Position numbers and translations under genes: made by a program. Positions 51,281 to 59,922 of a stretch of 64,000 nt of DNA are shown here, one piece after another. Source of the DNA: an uncultured Bacteroidaceae bacterium (GTDB lineage Bacteria; Bacteroidota; Bacteroidia; Bacteroidales; Bacteroidaceae); contig CAJOLW010000014.1 in NCBI GenBank assembly GCA_905235525.1, forward strand, positions 1 to 64,000, read 5' to 3'. The notes beneath the pieces were generated by a model. That model was not told the DNA's origin. It worked only from the letters and a program-made list of their open reading frames with translations, and ran no database searches. Within the stretch, counting starts at the first letter, position 1. Each line of letters begins with the position of its first letter.

Positions 51281-51371
51281 CACTTATTCGTACCTTTGGC
51301 GGCATCGAAGGTGCTATTATGGGGAAAAATCCAATTTTATTTGGTCATTCTCTCACTTATTCGTACCTTTG
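51281..51371 (+). promoter_or_regulatory. Twin promoters: duplicated CACTTATTCGTACCTTTG
   Basis: The 18-mer CACTTATTCGTACCTTTG occurs exactly at 51281-51298 and 51354-51371, 73 bp apart. Each ends in a -7 box TACCTTTG. Both point at the LRR lipoprotein gene starting at 51433. Confidence 0.7.
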
Positions 51372-51432
51372 TAACTTTAACTGGAGAAATTCCATTATCT
51401 TTGAAGGTAATTTATTTAATTATATTACAAGT

Positions 51433-52707
51433 ATGATGAAAAAAAATTATCTATGGTTGTTGGCCACCGCCCTGACACTTTACGGCGCTAGTGTATTCAC
51501 TGCATGCATGTCGAACGAAGATAATCCCCTTGATCCTGCGGTGAAAGCCGATATCAACGAAGCGAACTTCCCTGATGCTAACTTCCGCCATTTCCTCCTT
51601 GAGCAGGACTACGGCAAGGACGGCATCCTGACTGCCGAAGAGATCAGGGAGATACATGTCATGGATGTCAGCGATATGGATATCTGTAGCCTGAAAGGCA
51701 TTGAATTTTTCATCGCTCTCGACACCCTCGACTGCAGCGGCAACGATATCGCTACACTTGACCTTTCGCGGAATACGGCATTAAGAGATTTGGACTGCAG
51801 TTTCTCTGACATGGCTTCACTTGACGTTTCCGGCAATAAGGAATTAAGGAGGCTGAGATGCTGTTTCAATCAGTTGACAGTGCTCGACGTCACCAGAAAT
51901 GAGTTGCTGGTGGATCTGGATTGCGGCTTCAACGAACTGACCGAACTCGACGTCTCAAAGAACACGGCATTAACAGAACTGGGATGCCATTCGAATAAAC
52001 TGACATCAATCGACGTTTCCAGGAACCTGGAATTAGACCACCTGCAATGCTCAGACAATAAGATGCCCGCCATCGACGTCTCCATGCTTACGGCATTGAC
52101 AAAGTTGTATTGCGGAGACAATCAACTGACCGCCATCGATATTTCCAGGAATACGGCACTGACAGAGTTGTATTGCGGTGGTAATGCGCTGACATCCATC
52201 GATGTATCCAAGCATACAGCCCTGACATTCCTATCTTGTGATAACAATCGACTGACCGCGCTCGACGTTTCCAGGAATACAGCCTTGACATACCTATCTT
52301 GTGATAAAAATCGACTGACCGCCCTCGATGTTTCCAAGAATACGGTCCTGACCAGCCTGTATTGTGAGGACAATCAACTGACCGCCCTCGACGTTTCCAA
52401 GAATACAGCCCTGACAATTCTGGATTGCGGGGGCAATCAACTGACCGCCCTCGACGTTTCCAAGAATACGGCCATGACAGACCTTTTCTTCTTCAGAAAC
52501 AATATCAGCGGCAAAAGCATGGACGACCTCATCAACAGCCTGCCGCAGAACACATCTTCCGAATCATTCATGTTTGGTGCTATCGACAACCGTGAAGACG
52601 ACGAGAAGAACATCGTCACCTCTAGTCAGGCTGCGGCAGTCAGGCAGAAAGGCTGGTCGCCCGTGTATTGGGACGGCGATGAAGAGGAGTGGATAGAGAT
52701 TGAATAG
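51433..52707 (+). CDS. Leucine-rich-repeat lipoprotein
   Basis: A 424-residue surface-type lipoprotein: signal sequence MMKKNYLWLLATALTLYGAS with lipobox FTAC. An EF-hand-like loop (DYGKDGILTAEE) precedes a capping unit and 12 tandem 21-residue repeats of the form LTALDVSKNTALTxLxCxxNQ, 11 of them with Cys. The C-terminal region ends acidic (YWDGDEEEWIEIE). The later repeats are nearly identical at DNA level, indicating recent expansion. LRR lipoproteins of this kind usually bind host or bacterial surfaces. It lies in an insertion between DUF4295 and ftsY. Confidence 0.88.
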   Translation: MMKKNYLWLLATALTLYGASVFTACMSNEDNPLDPAVKADINEANFPDANFRHFLLEQDYGKDGILTAEEIREIHVMDVSDMDICSLKGIEFFIALDTLDCSGNDIATLDLSRNTALRDLDCSFSDMASLDVSGNKELRRLRCCFNQLTVLDVTRNELLVDLDCGFNELTELDVSKNTALTELGCHSNKLTSIDVSRNLELDHLQCSDNKMPAIDVSMLTALTKLYCGDNQLTAIDISRNTALTELYCGGNALTSIDVSKHTALTFLSCDNNRLTALDVSRNTALTYLSCDKNRLTALDVSKNTVLTSLYCEDNQLTALDVSKNTALTILDCGGNQLTALDVSKNTAMTDLFFFRNNISGKSMDDLINSLPQNTSSESFMFGAIDNREDDEKNIVTSSQAAAVRQKGWSPVYWDGDEEEWIEIE

Positions 52708-52737
52708 TCACAAATTGATAAAACAAACCAAAAAATA

Positions 52738-53583
52738 ATGATGAAACAGATGAGAAGAATAATGCAAGGGGTGGCCGCTGCCCTTATTATCTGCGGCACG
52801 ACAACCGTATTCACATCGTGTTCAGCCAACGATGACAATCCTGCCAATGGCGATGGCCTGGCAGAAAAGATTACAGGCAAGTGGATCCAAGTGGACTCCG
52901 ACGGGGAGCCTATGGTAACAGACAGGGTGTCTGTCTACACTTTCGTCAAGGAGGGTGCTGGCCTGAAAGCCTATTTCAGTATGACGATGGCCGAAAGCCA
53001 GACATGGCTGTTCAGGCAGCAGGTCGATGTCGCTGTCGACGCTGGCAGCCTCACACTGACATCCCCTCTGGCCAATGGTTCCACTGCGGTAGTCCGAATG
53101 ACAGACGTAAGCGTCAGCGGCAGCGACCTCAGTCTCACTGCCAAGACCACCATCTGCGTAGATGGTAGGGAGACGGCCACCTACGGGCCACATCGGGAGC
53201 ACTTCACCAGTGTCAGTACAAACTACAGTGCTGAGGACATCATAGGCACCTGGGACGGATACTACGCTTGCGACGACCCCGCATACAGCAAGCCCGACCC
53301 TCATCGCGCCGTATTCCGCGCCGACGGCTCCTGCAACTACTACTATGCCGATGAGGGTGGAGAGTTCAAGGTCGATCCTACGGTCTATTCCAAGTATTTC
53401 GTGGATGGTTCACTGCTCTCCCTGTGCTGGCTTGACTATGGCGACGATCAGAGAGAACAGTACGAGAACTGGGAAATCCTGTCGGCCTCCAAGGAGAAGA
53501 TAACGGCTCGGTCCTTCCACAAGCGCCCGGACGGCACCATCTACACCGAGACCTACCATCTGTCGAAGGTGGATGAGGACTAG
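52738..53583 (+). CDS. Lipocalin-like lipoprotein with two similar domains
   Basis: A 281-residue lipoprotein (MMKQMRRIMQGVAAALIICG, lipobox TSC followed by SANDD). Two beta-rich regions follow, each opening with an Ile-x-Gly-x-Trp motif (EKITGKWIQVD, EDIIGTWDGYY), as in Bacteroidota lipocalin-like repeats. The ligand is unknown. It starts 30 nt after the LRR gene and is probably co-transcribed with it, so the two may form a surface pair. Confidence 0.75.
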   Translation: MMKQMRRIMQGVAAALIICGTTTVFTSCSANDDNPANGDGLAEKITGKWIQVDSDGEPMVTDRVSVYTFVKEGAGLKAYFSMTMAESQTWLFRQQVDVAVDAGSLTLTSPLANGSTAVVRMTDVSVSGSDLSLTAKTTICVDGRETATYGPHREHFTSVSTNYSAEDIIGTWDGYYACDDPAYSKPDPHRAVFRADGSCNYYYADEGGEFKVDPTVYSKYFVDGSLLSLCWLDYGDDQREQYENWEILSASKEKITARSFHKRPDGTIYTETYHLSKVDED

Positions 53584-53655
53584 TGCCACGAAAGAAGCGC
53601 CATACAAAGAAGGAACTAATGGACAAAGAGTAAGAGTATAAGAAAGGAAAAAGAT

Positions 53656-54612
53656 ATGGGATTTTTTGATATGTTCTCCAAGAAAAAGAAGGAGACGCTG
53701 GATAACGGACTTGCCAAGACGAAGGAGAGCGTGTTTGGCAAGATTGCCCGTGCCGTGGCTGGAAAGTCGAAGGTGGATGATGATGTGCTGGACAATCTGG
53801 AGGAAGTGCTGATTACAAGCGATGTGGGTGTGGACACGACGTTGGAGATTATCCGCAGGATTGAGGAGCGTGTGGCGCGTGACAAGTATGTGGGTACGGA
53901 CGAACTGAACAGAATATTGCGTGAGGAGATTGCCGGGTTGCTGACCGAGAACAATACGGATGACACGGAGGGTTTCCAGATACCCGACGGGGCGCACAAG
54001 CCTTACATCGTCCTGGTGGTGGGTGTGAACGGAGTGGGCAAGACGACCACCATCGGCAAACTGGCTTATCAGTTCAAACAGGCAGGTCTGAAAGTCTATC
54101 TCGGTGCTGCTGACACCTTCCGTGCTGCTGCCGTGGAGCAGATTTGCATCTGGGGCGAACGGGTGGGCGTGCCTGTGGTGAAGCAGCAGATGGGCAGTGA
54201 CCCTGCCGCTGTGGCTTTCGATGCGGTCAGTTCTGCCAAGGCGAACGGTGCCGACGTGGTGCTGATTGACACGGCTGGTCGTCTGCATAATAAGGTGGGA
54301 CTGATGAATGAGTTGACGAAGATAAAGAATGCCGTGAAGAAAGCCGCTGGCTATGAGGCGGATGACGTGATGCTGGTGTTGGACGGCTCGACAGGACAGA
54401 ATGCCTTTGAACAGGCAAAGCAGTTCACGAAAGCGACGGAGGTGACTTCAATGGCTATCACGAAACTGGACGGAACGGCAAAGGGTGGTGTGGTCATTGG
54501 CATCAGTGACCAGTTTAAGATTCCTGTGCGCTACATCGGACTGGGCGAGGGTATGGAAGACTTGCAGGCTTTCAACCGTAAGGCATTTGTGGAGAGTCTG
54601 TTCGGAGAGTGA
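53656..54612 (+). CDS. ftsY: Signal recognition particle receptor FtsY
   Basis: A 318-residue SRP receptor GTPase that docks ribosome-nascent chains at the membrane. The NG domains contain the P-loop GVNGVGKTTTIGKLA, the DTFRAAAVEQ helix, LIDTAGR and TKLDGTAKGG. It has only a short N-terminal stretch instead of the long acidic A domain, as usual outside proteobacteria. rimO follows after 37 nt. Confidence 0.96.
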   Translation: MGFFDMFSKKKKETLDNGLAKTKESVFGKIARAVAGKSKVDDDVLDNLEEVLITSDVGVDTTLEIIRRIEERVARDKYVGTDELNRILREEIAGLLTENNTDDTEGFQIPDGAHKPYIVLVVGVNGVGKTTTIGKLAYQFKQAGLKVYLGAADTFRAAAVEQICIWGERVGVPVVKQQMGSDPAAVAFDAVSSAKANGADVVLIDTAGRLHNKVGLMNELTKIKNAVKKAAGYEADDVMLVLDGSTGQNAFEQAKQFTKATEVTSMAITKLDGTAKGGVVIGISDQFKIPVRYIGLGEGMEDLQAFNRKAFVESLFGE

Positions 54613-54649
54613 AGAGAATGGAAGAGTTGAGAAAAATAGAATTGCAGAA

Positions 54650-55951
54650 TTGAGAAAGAATACGATAGATATCATCACGCTGGGGTGCTCGAAGAATTTG
54701 GTGGATTCGGAGCGGCTGATTCGTCAGTTGGAACTGAACGGCTATCGTGTGACACATGATAGTGAGAACCCGCAGGGTGAGATTGTGGTGGTGAACACGT
54801 GTGGCTTCATTGCCGATGCGCAGGAAGAGAGCGTGAACATGATTCTCGAACTGTGTCAGGCAAAGGAAGAGGGGCGTGTGAAGCAGGTGTATGTGATGGG
54901 GTGTCTGTCCCAGCGCTTCATGAAGGAGTTGGGGCATGAGATTCCGCAGGTGGACAAATTCTACGGAAAATTCAACTGGACGGAATTGCTCAACGACTTG
55001 GGCAAGACCTACCAGAAGGAACGCCAGTATGAACGCCGCCTGACCACCCCCAAGCACTATGCCTACCTGAAGATTTCGGAGGGATGTGACCGTCATTGCG
55101 CCTATTGCGCCATCCCCATCATCACGGGGCGCCATCAGAGCCGTCCGATGGAGGACATCGTGGCAGAAGTGGAGCACTTGGTGAGTGAGGGCGTGAAGGA
55201 ATTTCAGGTGATTGCGCAGGAGTTGACCTACTATGGCTTAGACCTTTATGGCGAACAGAAGGTAGCGGAACTGGTGGAGCGGATCAGTGATGTGAAGGGC
55301 GTGAAGTGGATTCGCCTGCATTATGCTTACCCGATGAATTTCCCTTGGGAACTGCTGAAGGTGATTCGTGAACGGAAGAACGTGTGCAAGTATCTCGACA
55401 TCGCTTTGCAACATGTCAGCACGAAGGTGCTCACCAATATGCAGCGCCATGTGAACAAGGAAGATACCTACGCCTTGATTGAGCGTATCAGAAGGGAAGT
55501 GCCGGACATTGCACTCCGCACCACCTTGATGGTCGGTTTTCCTGGTGAGGGAGAGGCTGAGTTTGAGGAACTGAAAGAATTTGTGCGTTGGGCACGATTC
55601 GACAGAATGGGTGCCTTCGCCTATTCAGAAGAGGAGGGGACCCCCGCCCAGAAGAACTTCACGGACGAAGTGTCTGATGAGGTGAAGCAACGCAGATTGA
55701 GCGAGTTGATGGACTTGCAACAGGGCATTTCCGCAGAGGTGCAGGCAGAGAAAGTGGGGCACACACTCAAGGTGATGATCGATAGGAAAGAAGGCGAGTA
55801 TTACGTGGGAAGAACTGAATTTGATTCGCCAGAAGTGGATCCCGAGGTGCTCATTCCTGTGGCAGACGGGGCATTAAGAAAAGGAAGTTTCTACAATGTT
55901 CATATCGTTGATTCCGACGATTTTGACTTATATGGTAAAGTGAAAAAATGA
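54650..55951 (+). CDS. rimO: Ribosomal protein S12 methylthiotransferase RimO
   Basis: A 433-residue radical SAM enzyme that methylthiolates Asp of S12. The N-terminal MTTase domain (NTIDIITLGCSKNLVDSERL) binds one Fe-S cluster, the radical SAM CxxxCxxC is in GCDRHCAYCAIP, and a C-terminal TRAM domain follows. The only start fitting the family is TTG at 54650; the next in-frame ATG upstream lies inside ftsY. An out-of-frame ATG at 54618 encodes an 11-codon frame that ends at the TTG. The HU gene overlaps the rimO stop by 4 nt. Confidence 0.93.
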   Translation: MRKNTIDIITLGCSKNLVDSERLIRQLELNGYRVTHDSENPQGEIVVVNTCGFIADAQEESVNMILELCQAKEEGRVKQVYVMGCLSQRFMKELGHEIPQVDKFYGKFNWTELLNDLGKTYQKERQYERRLTTPKHYAYLKISEGCDRHCAYCAIPIITGRHQSRPMEDIVAEVEHLVSEGVKEFQVIAQELTYYGLDLYGEQKVAELVERISDVKGVKWIRLHYAYPMNFPWELLKVIRERKNVCKYLDIALQHVSTKVLTNMQRHVNKEDTYALIERIRREVPDIALRTTLMVGFPGEGEAEFEELKEFVRWARFDRMGAFAYSEEEGTPAQKNFTDEVSDEVKQRRLSELMDLQQGISAEVQAEKVGHTLKVMIDRKEGEYYVGRTEFDSPEVDPEVLIPVADGALRKGSFYNVHIVDSDDFDLYGKVKK

Positions 55952-56226
55952 CGAACAAGGAATTTTTAGAGAAAATCTCGCAGAAGACCCGCCTCGATAT
56001 GGGCGACGTGAAGGAACTGTCTTCTTTGCTGATTGGTACTGTACTGGAGGAAATAGCCGATGGCAACAGCGTGACCATTCAAGGCTTTGGTTCGTTTGAG
56101 CCTCGCGAGAAAGCCAGTCGCAGAATCTACAACCCAACCTCCAAAACCTACATGGTGGTGCCGTCGAAGACCACACTCAACTACAAGATGAGTGCGGCGC
56201 TGAAGACGCAACTTAACAAGGAATAG
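55948..56226 (+). CDS. HU-family DNA-binding protein
   Basis: A 92-residue classical HU-length protein: the N-terminal helices (NKEFLEKISQKTRLDMGDVK), the turn GNSVTIQGFGSFEPREKASR and the DNA-arm segment RIYNPTSKTYMVVPSKTT. It bends or stabilises DNA as a dimer. Start overlaps the rimO stop (ATGA). Three nucleotides after its stop begins a second gene with an HU domain fused to other parts. Confidence 0.93.
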   Translation: MTNKEFLEKISQKTRLDMGDVKELSSLLIGTVLEEIADGNSVTIQGFGSFEPREKASRRIYNPTSKTYMVVPSKTTLNYKMSAALKTQLNKE

Positions 56227-56229
56227 CCT

Positions 56230-57720
56230 ATGAACGAGAAACTTTCATTCCAAAGTATCGTCGACGCCCTGGCACGGAAGTCTGATGTGTCGAAAAAGGT
56301 GGCAGAGACGTTCTCCAAGACATTCTTTGATACCATTGTCGAGGCAGTGTCGGCAGGGGAGATTGTCAAGATCAAAGGTCTGGGCACATTCAAACTGGTT
56401 GAGGTTGATGACCGGGAAAGTGTGAATGTCTCGACAGGCATGCGTTTCGTTATTCCTGGCTATAAAAAAGTGGCTTTTACAGCCGAAGACCATGTGGCGG
56501 AGGTGCTGAATCCCCAGACAAAAAATGAGGAAGATTTGACTTTGCCAGAAGATGCCCATACGGAAAATGTGGCTGTTGAAGAACCCGCAAAGGCTACTGA
56601 ACCTGTAATGGTTGCAGAACCTGTAAAAGCAGATGCGCTCATACAGGTGGAAGAGCCAAAGAAAGAGGAAGATATAGAAACCCTCATCCAAGTGCCGGAA
56701 CCTGAACAGGTGGAGACTCCACAGAATGCTTTTGCCGGCATCGACATGCTCATCTCCACTCCTGAAAGTGTGGACGACATCCGTCAGCAATACGAAGAGG
56801 CGAAGGCAAAGATGGAAACCGCGGTAGAAGAAGCGCGCAAGGCAAATGCTGAGAAGGTGCGCTTGGAGAAACTGCTGGAAAGGTTGGAGAAGAATGTGGA
56901 ACCAGAGGTTGTGGCTCACACCGAAAGCACAGAAAAAGAAGCACTCGTGGAAACAGCAGAGGACACCAAGCCGGTATCCACGGTTCCTGTGACTCTTGTG
57001 AGCGAAAAAGCCAATCCTTCTGTAGAACCTTCTGAAGAGGAGAAGCGTCAGGAAGCCTTCAACCGTGTGATGACAGAACCATCGCATGCACAAGAGGAAG
57101 AACCTCAATCAAAGCCATCAAGCAACAAGCGCTTCTGGTTGACCGCCCTCATCATCCTGCTTTTGGCAGTACTGGGTGTCTTCATCTATCTGATTCATCG
57201 AAACATCGAGGCTGTGGAGAAGGTGCAGACAACGGAGCAGACAACCAAGCCTGCCAAGACAGGCAAGTCTGCTCAATCAGCTAAGCCCGCCAAACCAACT
57301 GCTGCACCTAAGGTGGACAAGGATTCGCTTGCCAAGGCACAAAAGACTGATAGCGTGAAAGTGGCTTCCAAACCACAAAAAGACGCTTCCAAGGATACTA
57401 AGGAGGCAGCCAAACCTGATGCTCAGAAACCAGATGTCAAGAAGACCGATGCTTCTAAGGACAAGCAAGTCAAACCTGACACTAAGAAGCCTGACACTAA
57501 GAAGCCTGATGCAAAGAAGCAGGACACCAAGAAGCCTGATGCTCAAAAACCAGCCAAGGAGGAACGTCCCAAGACACACCGCATGCAACGTGGTGAGTCC
57601 TTGACCCGTATCTCTCAGAAGTATTATGGCACCAAGGATTCCGTGCGTGCAATCCTCCGCGTCAACACCTTCGCCAATCCCGACAACATTCCAGTCGGCG
57701 CTGTGGTGAAACTGCCGTAA
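56230..57720 (+). CDS. HU domain - transmembrane helix - LysM protein
   Basis: A 496-residue fusion. Residues 1-95 are an HU-like domain (FQSIVDALARKSDVSKKVAE, EIVKIKGLGTFKLVEVDDRE). An acidic Glu/Val/Pro region (about 95-295) with a coiled-coil-prone segment near 180-220 follows. A single membrane helix, FWLTALIILLLAVLGVFIYL, spans 302-321. Beyond it is a Lys/Pro/Ala/Asp-rich linker with DTKKPD-type repeats (about 335-448) and a C-terminal LysM domain (450-496, MQRGESLTRISQKYYGTKDS). The predicted topology is DNA-binding in the cytoplasm and peptidoglycan-binding in the periplasm. Confidence 0.85.
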   Translation: MNEKLSFQSIVDALARKSDVSKKVAETFSKTFFDTIVEAVSAGEIVKIKGLGTFKLVEVDDRESVNVSTGMRFVIPGYKKVAFTAEDHVAEVLNPQTKNEEDLTLPEDAHTENVAVEEPAKATEPVMVAEPVKADALIQVEEPKKEEDIETLIQVPEPEQVETPQNAFAGIDMLISTPESVDDIRQQYEEAKAKMETAVEEARKANAEKVRLEKLLERLEKNVEPEVVAHTESTEKEALVETAEDTKPVSTVPVTLVSEKANPSVEPSEEEKRQEAFNRVMTEPSHAQEEEPQSKPSSNKRFWLTALIILLLAVLGVFIYLIHRNIEAVEKVQTTEQTTKPAKTGKSAQSAKPAKPTAAPKVDKDSLAKAQKTDSVKVASKPQKDASKDTKEAAKPDAQKPDVKKTDASKDKQVKPDTKKPDTKKPDAKKQDTKKPDAQKPAKEERPKTHRMQRGESLTRISQKYYGTKDSVRAILRVNTFANPDNIPVGAVVKLP

Positions 57721-57744
57721 AAATGTTTCACGTCATTCATCATA

Positions 57745-57780
57745 AAAGCCAGCCGTAACCTTCGTGTTGCGGCTGGCTTT
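57745..57780 (+). terminator. Intrinsic terminator after the HU-LysM gene
   Basis: AAAGCCAGCCG (57745-57755) pairs with CGGCTGGCTTT (57770-57780), followed by CTTTT. Confidence 0.85.
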
Positions 57781-57877
57781 CTTTTGATGTCTATATTCTT
57801 ATGCCTTTATCGGTTAACTATTCTTAAATGCAAGGTTTTTTAATACTTGGGAGGGCGAAGATGTGAGTAGAATAGTG

Positions 57878-57885
57878 TATCTTTG
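57878..57885 (+). promoter_or_regulatory. -7 box (TATCTTTG) for the Bat operon
   Basis: TATCTTTG, 139 nt before the moxR start, implying a leader of about 130 nt that contains the palindrome at 57899-58011. Confidence 0.6.
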
Positions 57886-57898
57886 CATTGTAATTGAT

Positions 57899-58011
57899 GA
57901 AGTTAACGAAGTTGTAGAAGTTATCGCTTCGCTCGAAGTTAAAGACATGTGTCATACTGTAGGCAAAGTTCCGTCGATAACTTCTCAAAATTCTTTAACT
58001 TCTCTAACTTC
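57899..58011 (+). repeat. GAAGTTA-rich palindromic leader upstream of moxR
   Basis: The left half has GAAGTT three times (57899-57926) and the right half has the complement AACTTC three times (57975-58011). The best match is GAAGTTATCG with CGATAACTTC. A CTTC-GCTC-GAAG hairpin (57927-57938) sits inside. The leader can thus fold into a long interrupted stem. Confidence 0.65.
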
Positions 58012-58024
58012 TAATAAATGAATT

Positions 58025-59020
58025 ATGGCAGAAGCTATTGACATTAGAGAATTGAACGAGAAAATTGAGCGCCACTCGGCGTTTGTGACAAACCTGATGA
58101 CGGGCATGGATCAAGCCATCATCGGACAGAAACATTTGGTGGAGTCTCTCTTGTTGGGACTTCTTTCTGATGGACACGTGTTGCTCGAAGGTGTTCCTGG
58201 TCTTGCTAAAACAAAGGCGATCAAGACCTTGGCATCGCTGATTGATGCGCAGTTCTCACGCATCCAGTTCACGCCCGACTTGTTGCCTGCCGATGTCATC
58301 GGTACCATGATTTATTCGCAGAAGGATGGTGAGTTCAAGGCAAAGAAGGGTCCTGTCTTCGCCAACTTCATCTTGGCAGATGAGATTAACCGTGCTCCAG
58401 CCAAGGTGCAGAGTGCATTGCTCGAAGCCATGCAGGAACGTCAGGTGACCATCTCCACCAACACTTACGAACTGCCCAAGCCATTCCTTGTGTTGGCTAC
58501 GCAGAACCCCATCGAGCAGGAGGGCACTTATCCGCTGCCTGAGGCTCAGGTGGACCGTTTCATGTTGAAGGTGGTGATTGACTATCCGAAACTGGAGGAG
58601 GAAAAAGCCATCATCCGCCAGAACATCAAGCAGGAGAAACTGGACATCCGTCCCGTGATGGGCACTCAAGAGATTGAGGAGGCTCGCAAGGTGGTGCGTG
58701 AAGTCTATCTCGACGAGAAGATTGAGCAGTACATTGCCGACATCGTGTTTGCCACCCGTTATCCAGACAAGTACAACCTCAAGGAACTGAAAGGCTTGAT
58801 TGGCTTTGGCGGTTCTCCTCGTGCATCCATCAATTTGGCTTTGGCAGCCCGCAGTTTCGCTTTCATCAAGCATCGTGGCTATGTCATCCCAGAGGATGTG
58901 CGTGCAGTGGCTCAGGATGTGCTCCGTCACCGTATCGGTCTCACCTACGAGGCAGAGGCAAGCAACGTGACCAGCGAGGAAATCATCAGTAAGATTTTGA
59001 ATAAGGTTGAAGTTCCATAA
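58025..59020 (+). CDS. MoxR-family AAA+ ATPase
   Basis: A 331-residue MoxR chaperone-like ATPase, first gene of the Bat operon. Walker A EGVPGLAKTKAI, Walker B FILADEINRAP, sensor segment LATQNPIEQEGTYPLPEAQ and DRFMLKV are all intact. MoxR ATPases act with VWA-domain partners, here the DUF58, BatA and BatB proteins. The stop overlaps the DUF58 start by one base. Confidence 0.96.
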   Translation: MAEAIDIRELNEKIERHSAFVTNLMTGMDQAIIGQKHLVESLLLGLLSDGHVLLEGVPGLAKTKAIKTLASLIDAQFSRIQFTPDLLPADVIGTMIYSQKDGEFKAKKGPVFANFILADEINRAPAKVQSALLEAMQERQVTISTNTYELPKPFLVLATQNPIEQEGTYPLPEAQVDRFMLKVVIDYPKLEEEKAIIRQNIKQEKLDIRPVMGTQEIEEARKVVREVYLDEKIEQYIADIVFATRYPDKYNLKELKGLIGFGGSPRASINLALAARSFAFIKHRGYVIPEDVRAVAQDVLRHRIGLTYEAEASNVTSEEIISKILNKVEVP

Positions 59021-59889
59021 TGGAAACCGAAGAACTGTTACAGAAGGTCAGGAAAATCGAGATTAAGACCAAAGGGCTCTCGAACAATATCTTTGCAGGC
59101 GAGTATCACTCCGCCTTCAAGGGTAGGGGTATGGCATTCAGTGAGGTGCGTGAATATCAGTATGGTGACGATGTTCGCGACATCGACTGGAATGTGACAG
59201 CCCGTTTCGGCAAACCTTTCGTGAAGGTCTTTGAGGAAGAGCGTGAACTGACAGTGATGCTGCTGGTCGATGTGTCGGGTTCGTTGGATTTCGGTACACA
59301 GACACAGTCCAAGCGTCAGTTGCTCACCGAGATTGCTGCCACCTTGGCGTTTTCTGCCATTCAGAACAACGATAAGATTGGTGTGATTTTCTTCTCTGAC
59401 AAGGTCGAGAAGTTCATTCCTCCGAAGAAGGGCAGAAAACACATTCTCTTCATCATCAGAGAACTGCTCACCTTCCAGCCTGAGAGTCAGAAGACCGATG
59501 TGGGGCAGGCGGTGGAGTTTATGACCAACGCCATCAAGAAGCGTTGTACGGTGTTCCTTTTGAGCGACTTCTTCGACACGAAGGATTATAAGAATCAACT
59601 GACCATCGCCAATAGCCGTCACGATGTGGTGGCTTTGCAGATTTACGACCGCCGCATGGTGGAACTGCCTGATGTCGGTATCGTGAAGATGCTGGATGCG
59701 GAGACGGGAGGGGAAACCTTCATCGACACCTCCTCCAGCGCAGTCCGTCGTGCTCACCATGAGTGGTGGGTCAGCCATCAGTCTTGGTTGAAGAACGCTT
59801 TTACAAAATCGAATATCGACAACATCTCTGTCAGGACAGACGAAGACTATGTGAAGGCATTGATGAATCTGTTCAGGAGAAGAAGTTAG
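59020..59889 (+). CDS. DUF58 domain protein (VWA-like)
   Basis: A 289-residue cytoplasmic protein with the DUF58 signature HSAFKGRGMAFSEVREYQYG followed by VRDIDWNVTAR, then a VWA-like MIDAS segment LLVDVSGSLDFG. It is the standard second gene of moxR-bat operons and is thought to work with the MoxR ATPase. Start overlaps the moxR stop. Confidence 0.94.
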   Translation: METEELLQKVRKIEIKTKGLSNNIFAGEYHSAFKGRGMAFSEVREYQYGDDVRDIDWNVTARFGKPFVKVFEEERELTVMLLVDVSGSLDFGTQTQSKRQLLTEIAATLAFSAIQNNDKIGVIFFSDKVEKFIPPKKGRKHILFIIRELLTFQPESQKTDVGQAVEFMTNAIKKRCTVFLLSDFFDTKDYKNQLTIANSRHDVVALQIYDRRMVELPDVGIVKMLDAETGGETFIDTSSSAVRRAHHEWWVSHQSWLKNAFTKSNIDNISVRTDEDYVKALMNLFRRRS

Positions 59890-59922
59890 CGTTGTTCGGA
59901 GTAGAGAGGTTAGAGTTTAAGG

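Noticed and set aside
51217-51432. Upstream extension of the LRR lipoprotein frame
   Set aside because: It crosses a terminator and two promoter -7 boxes; the signal peptide starts at 51433.
51750-52500. Regular repeats that could look like a CRISPR array
   Set aside because: The 63-bp period is in frame and encodes 21-residue leucine-rich repeats; there are no unique spacers or cas genes.
57277-57588. Minus-strand hydrophobic frame within the HU-LysM gene
   Set aside because: It is the complement of the Lys/Pro/Asp repeat linker, which mimics a membrane protein when read in reverse.
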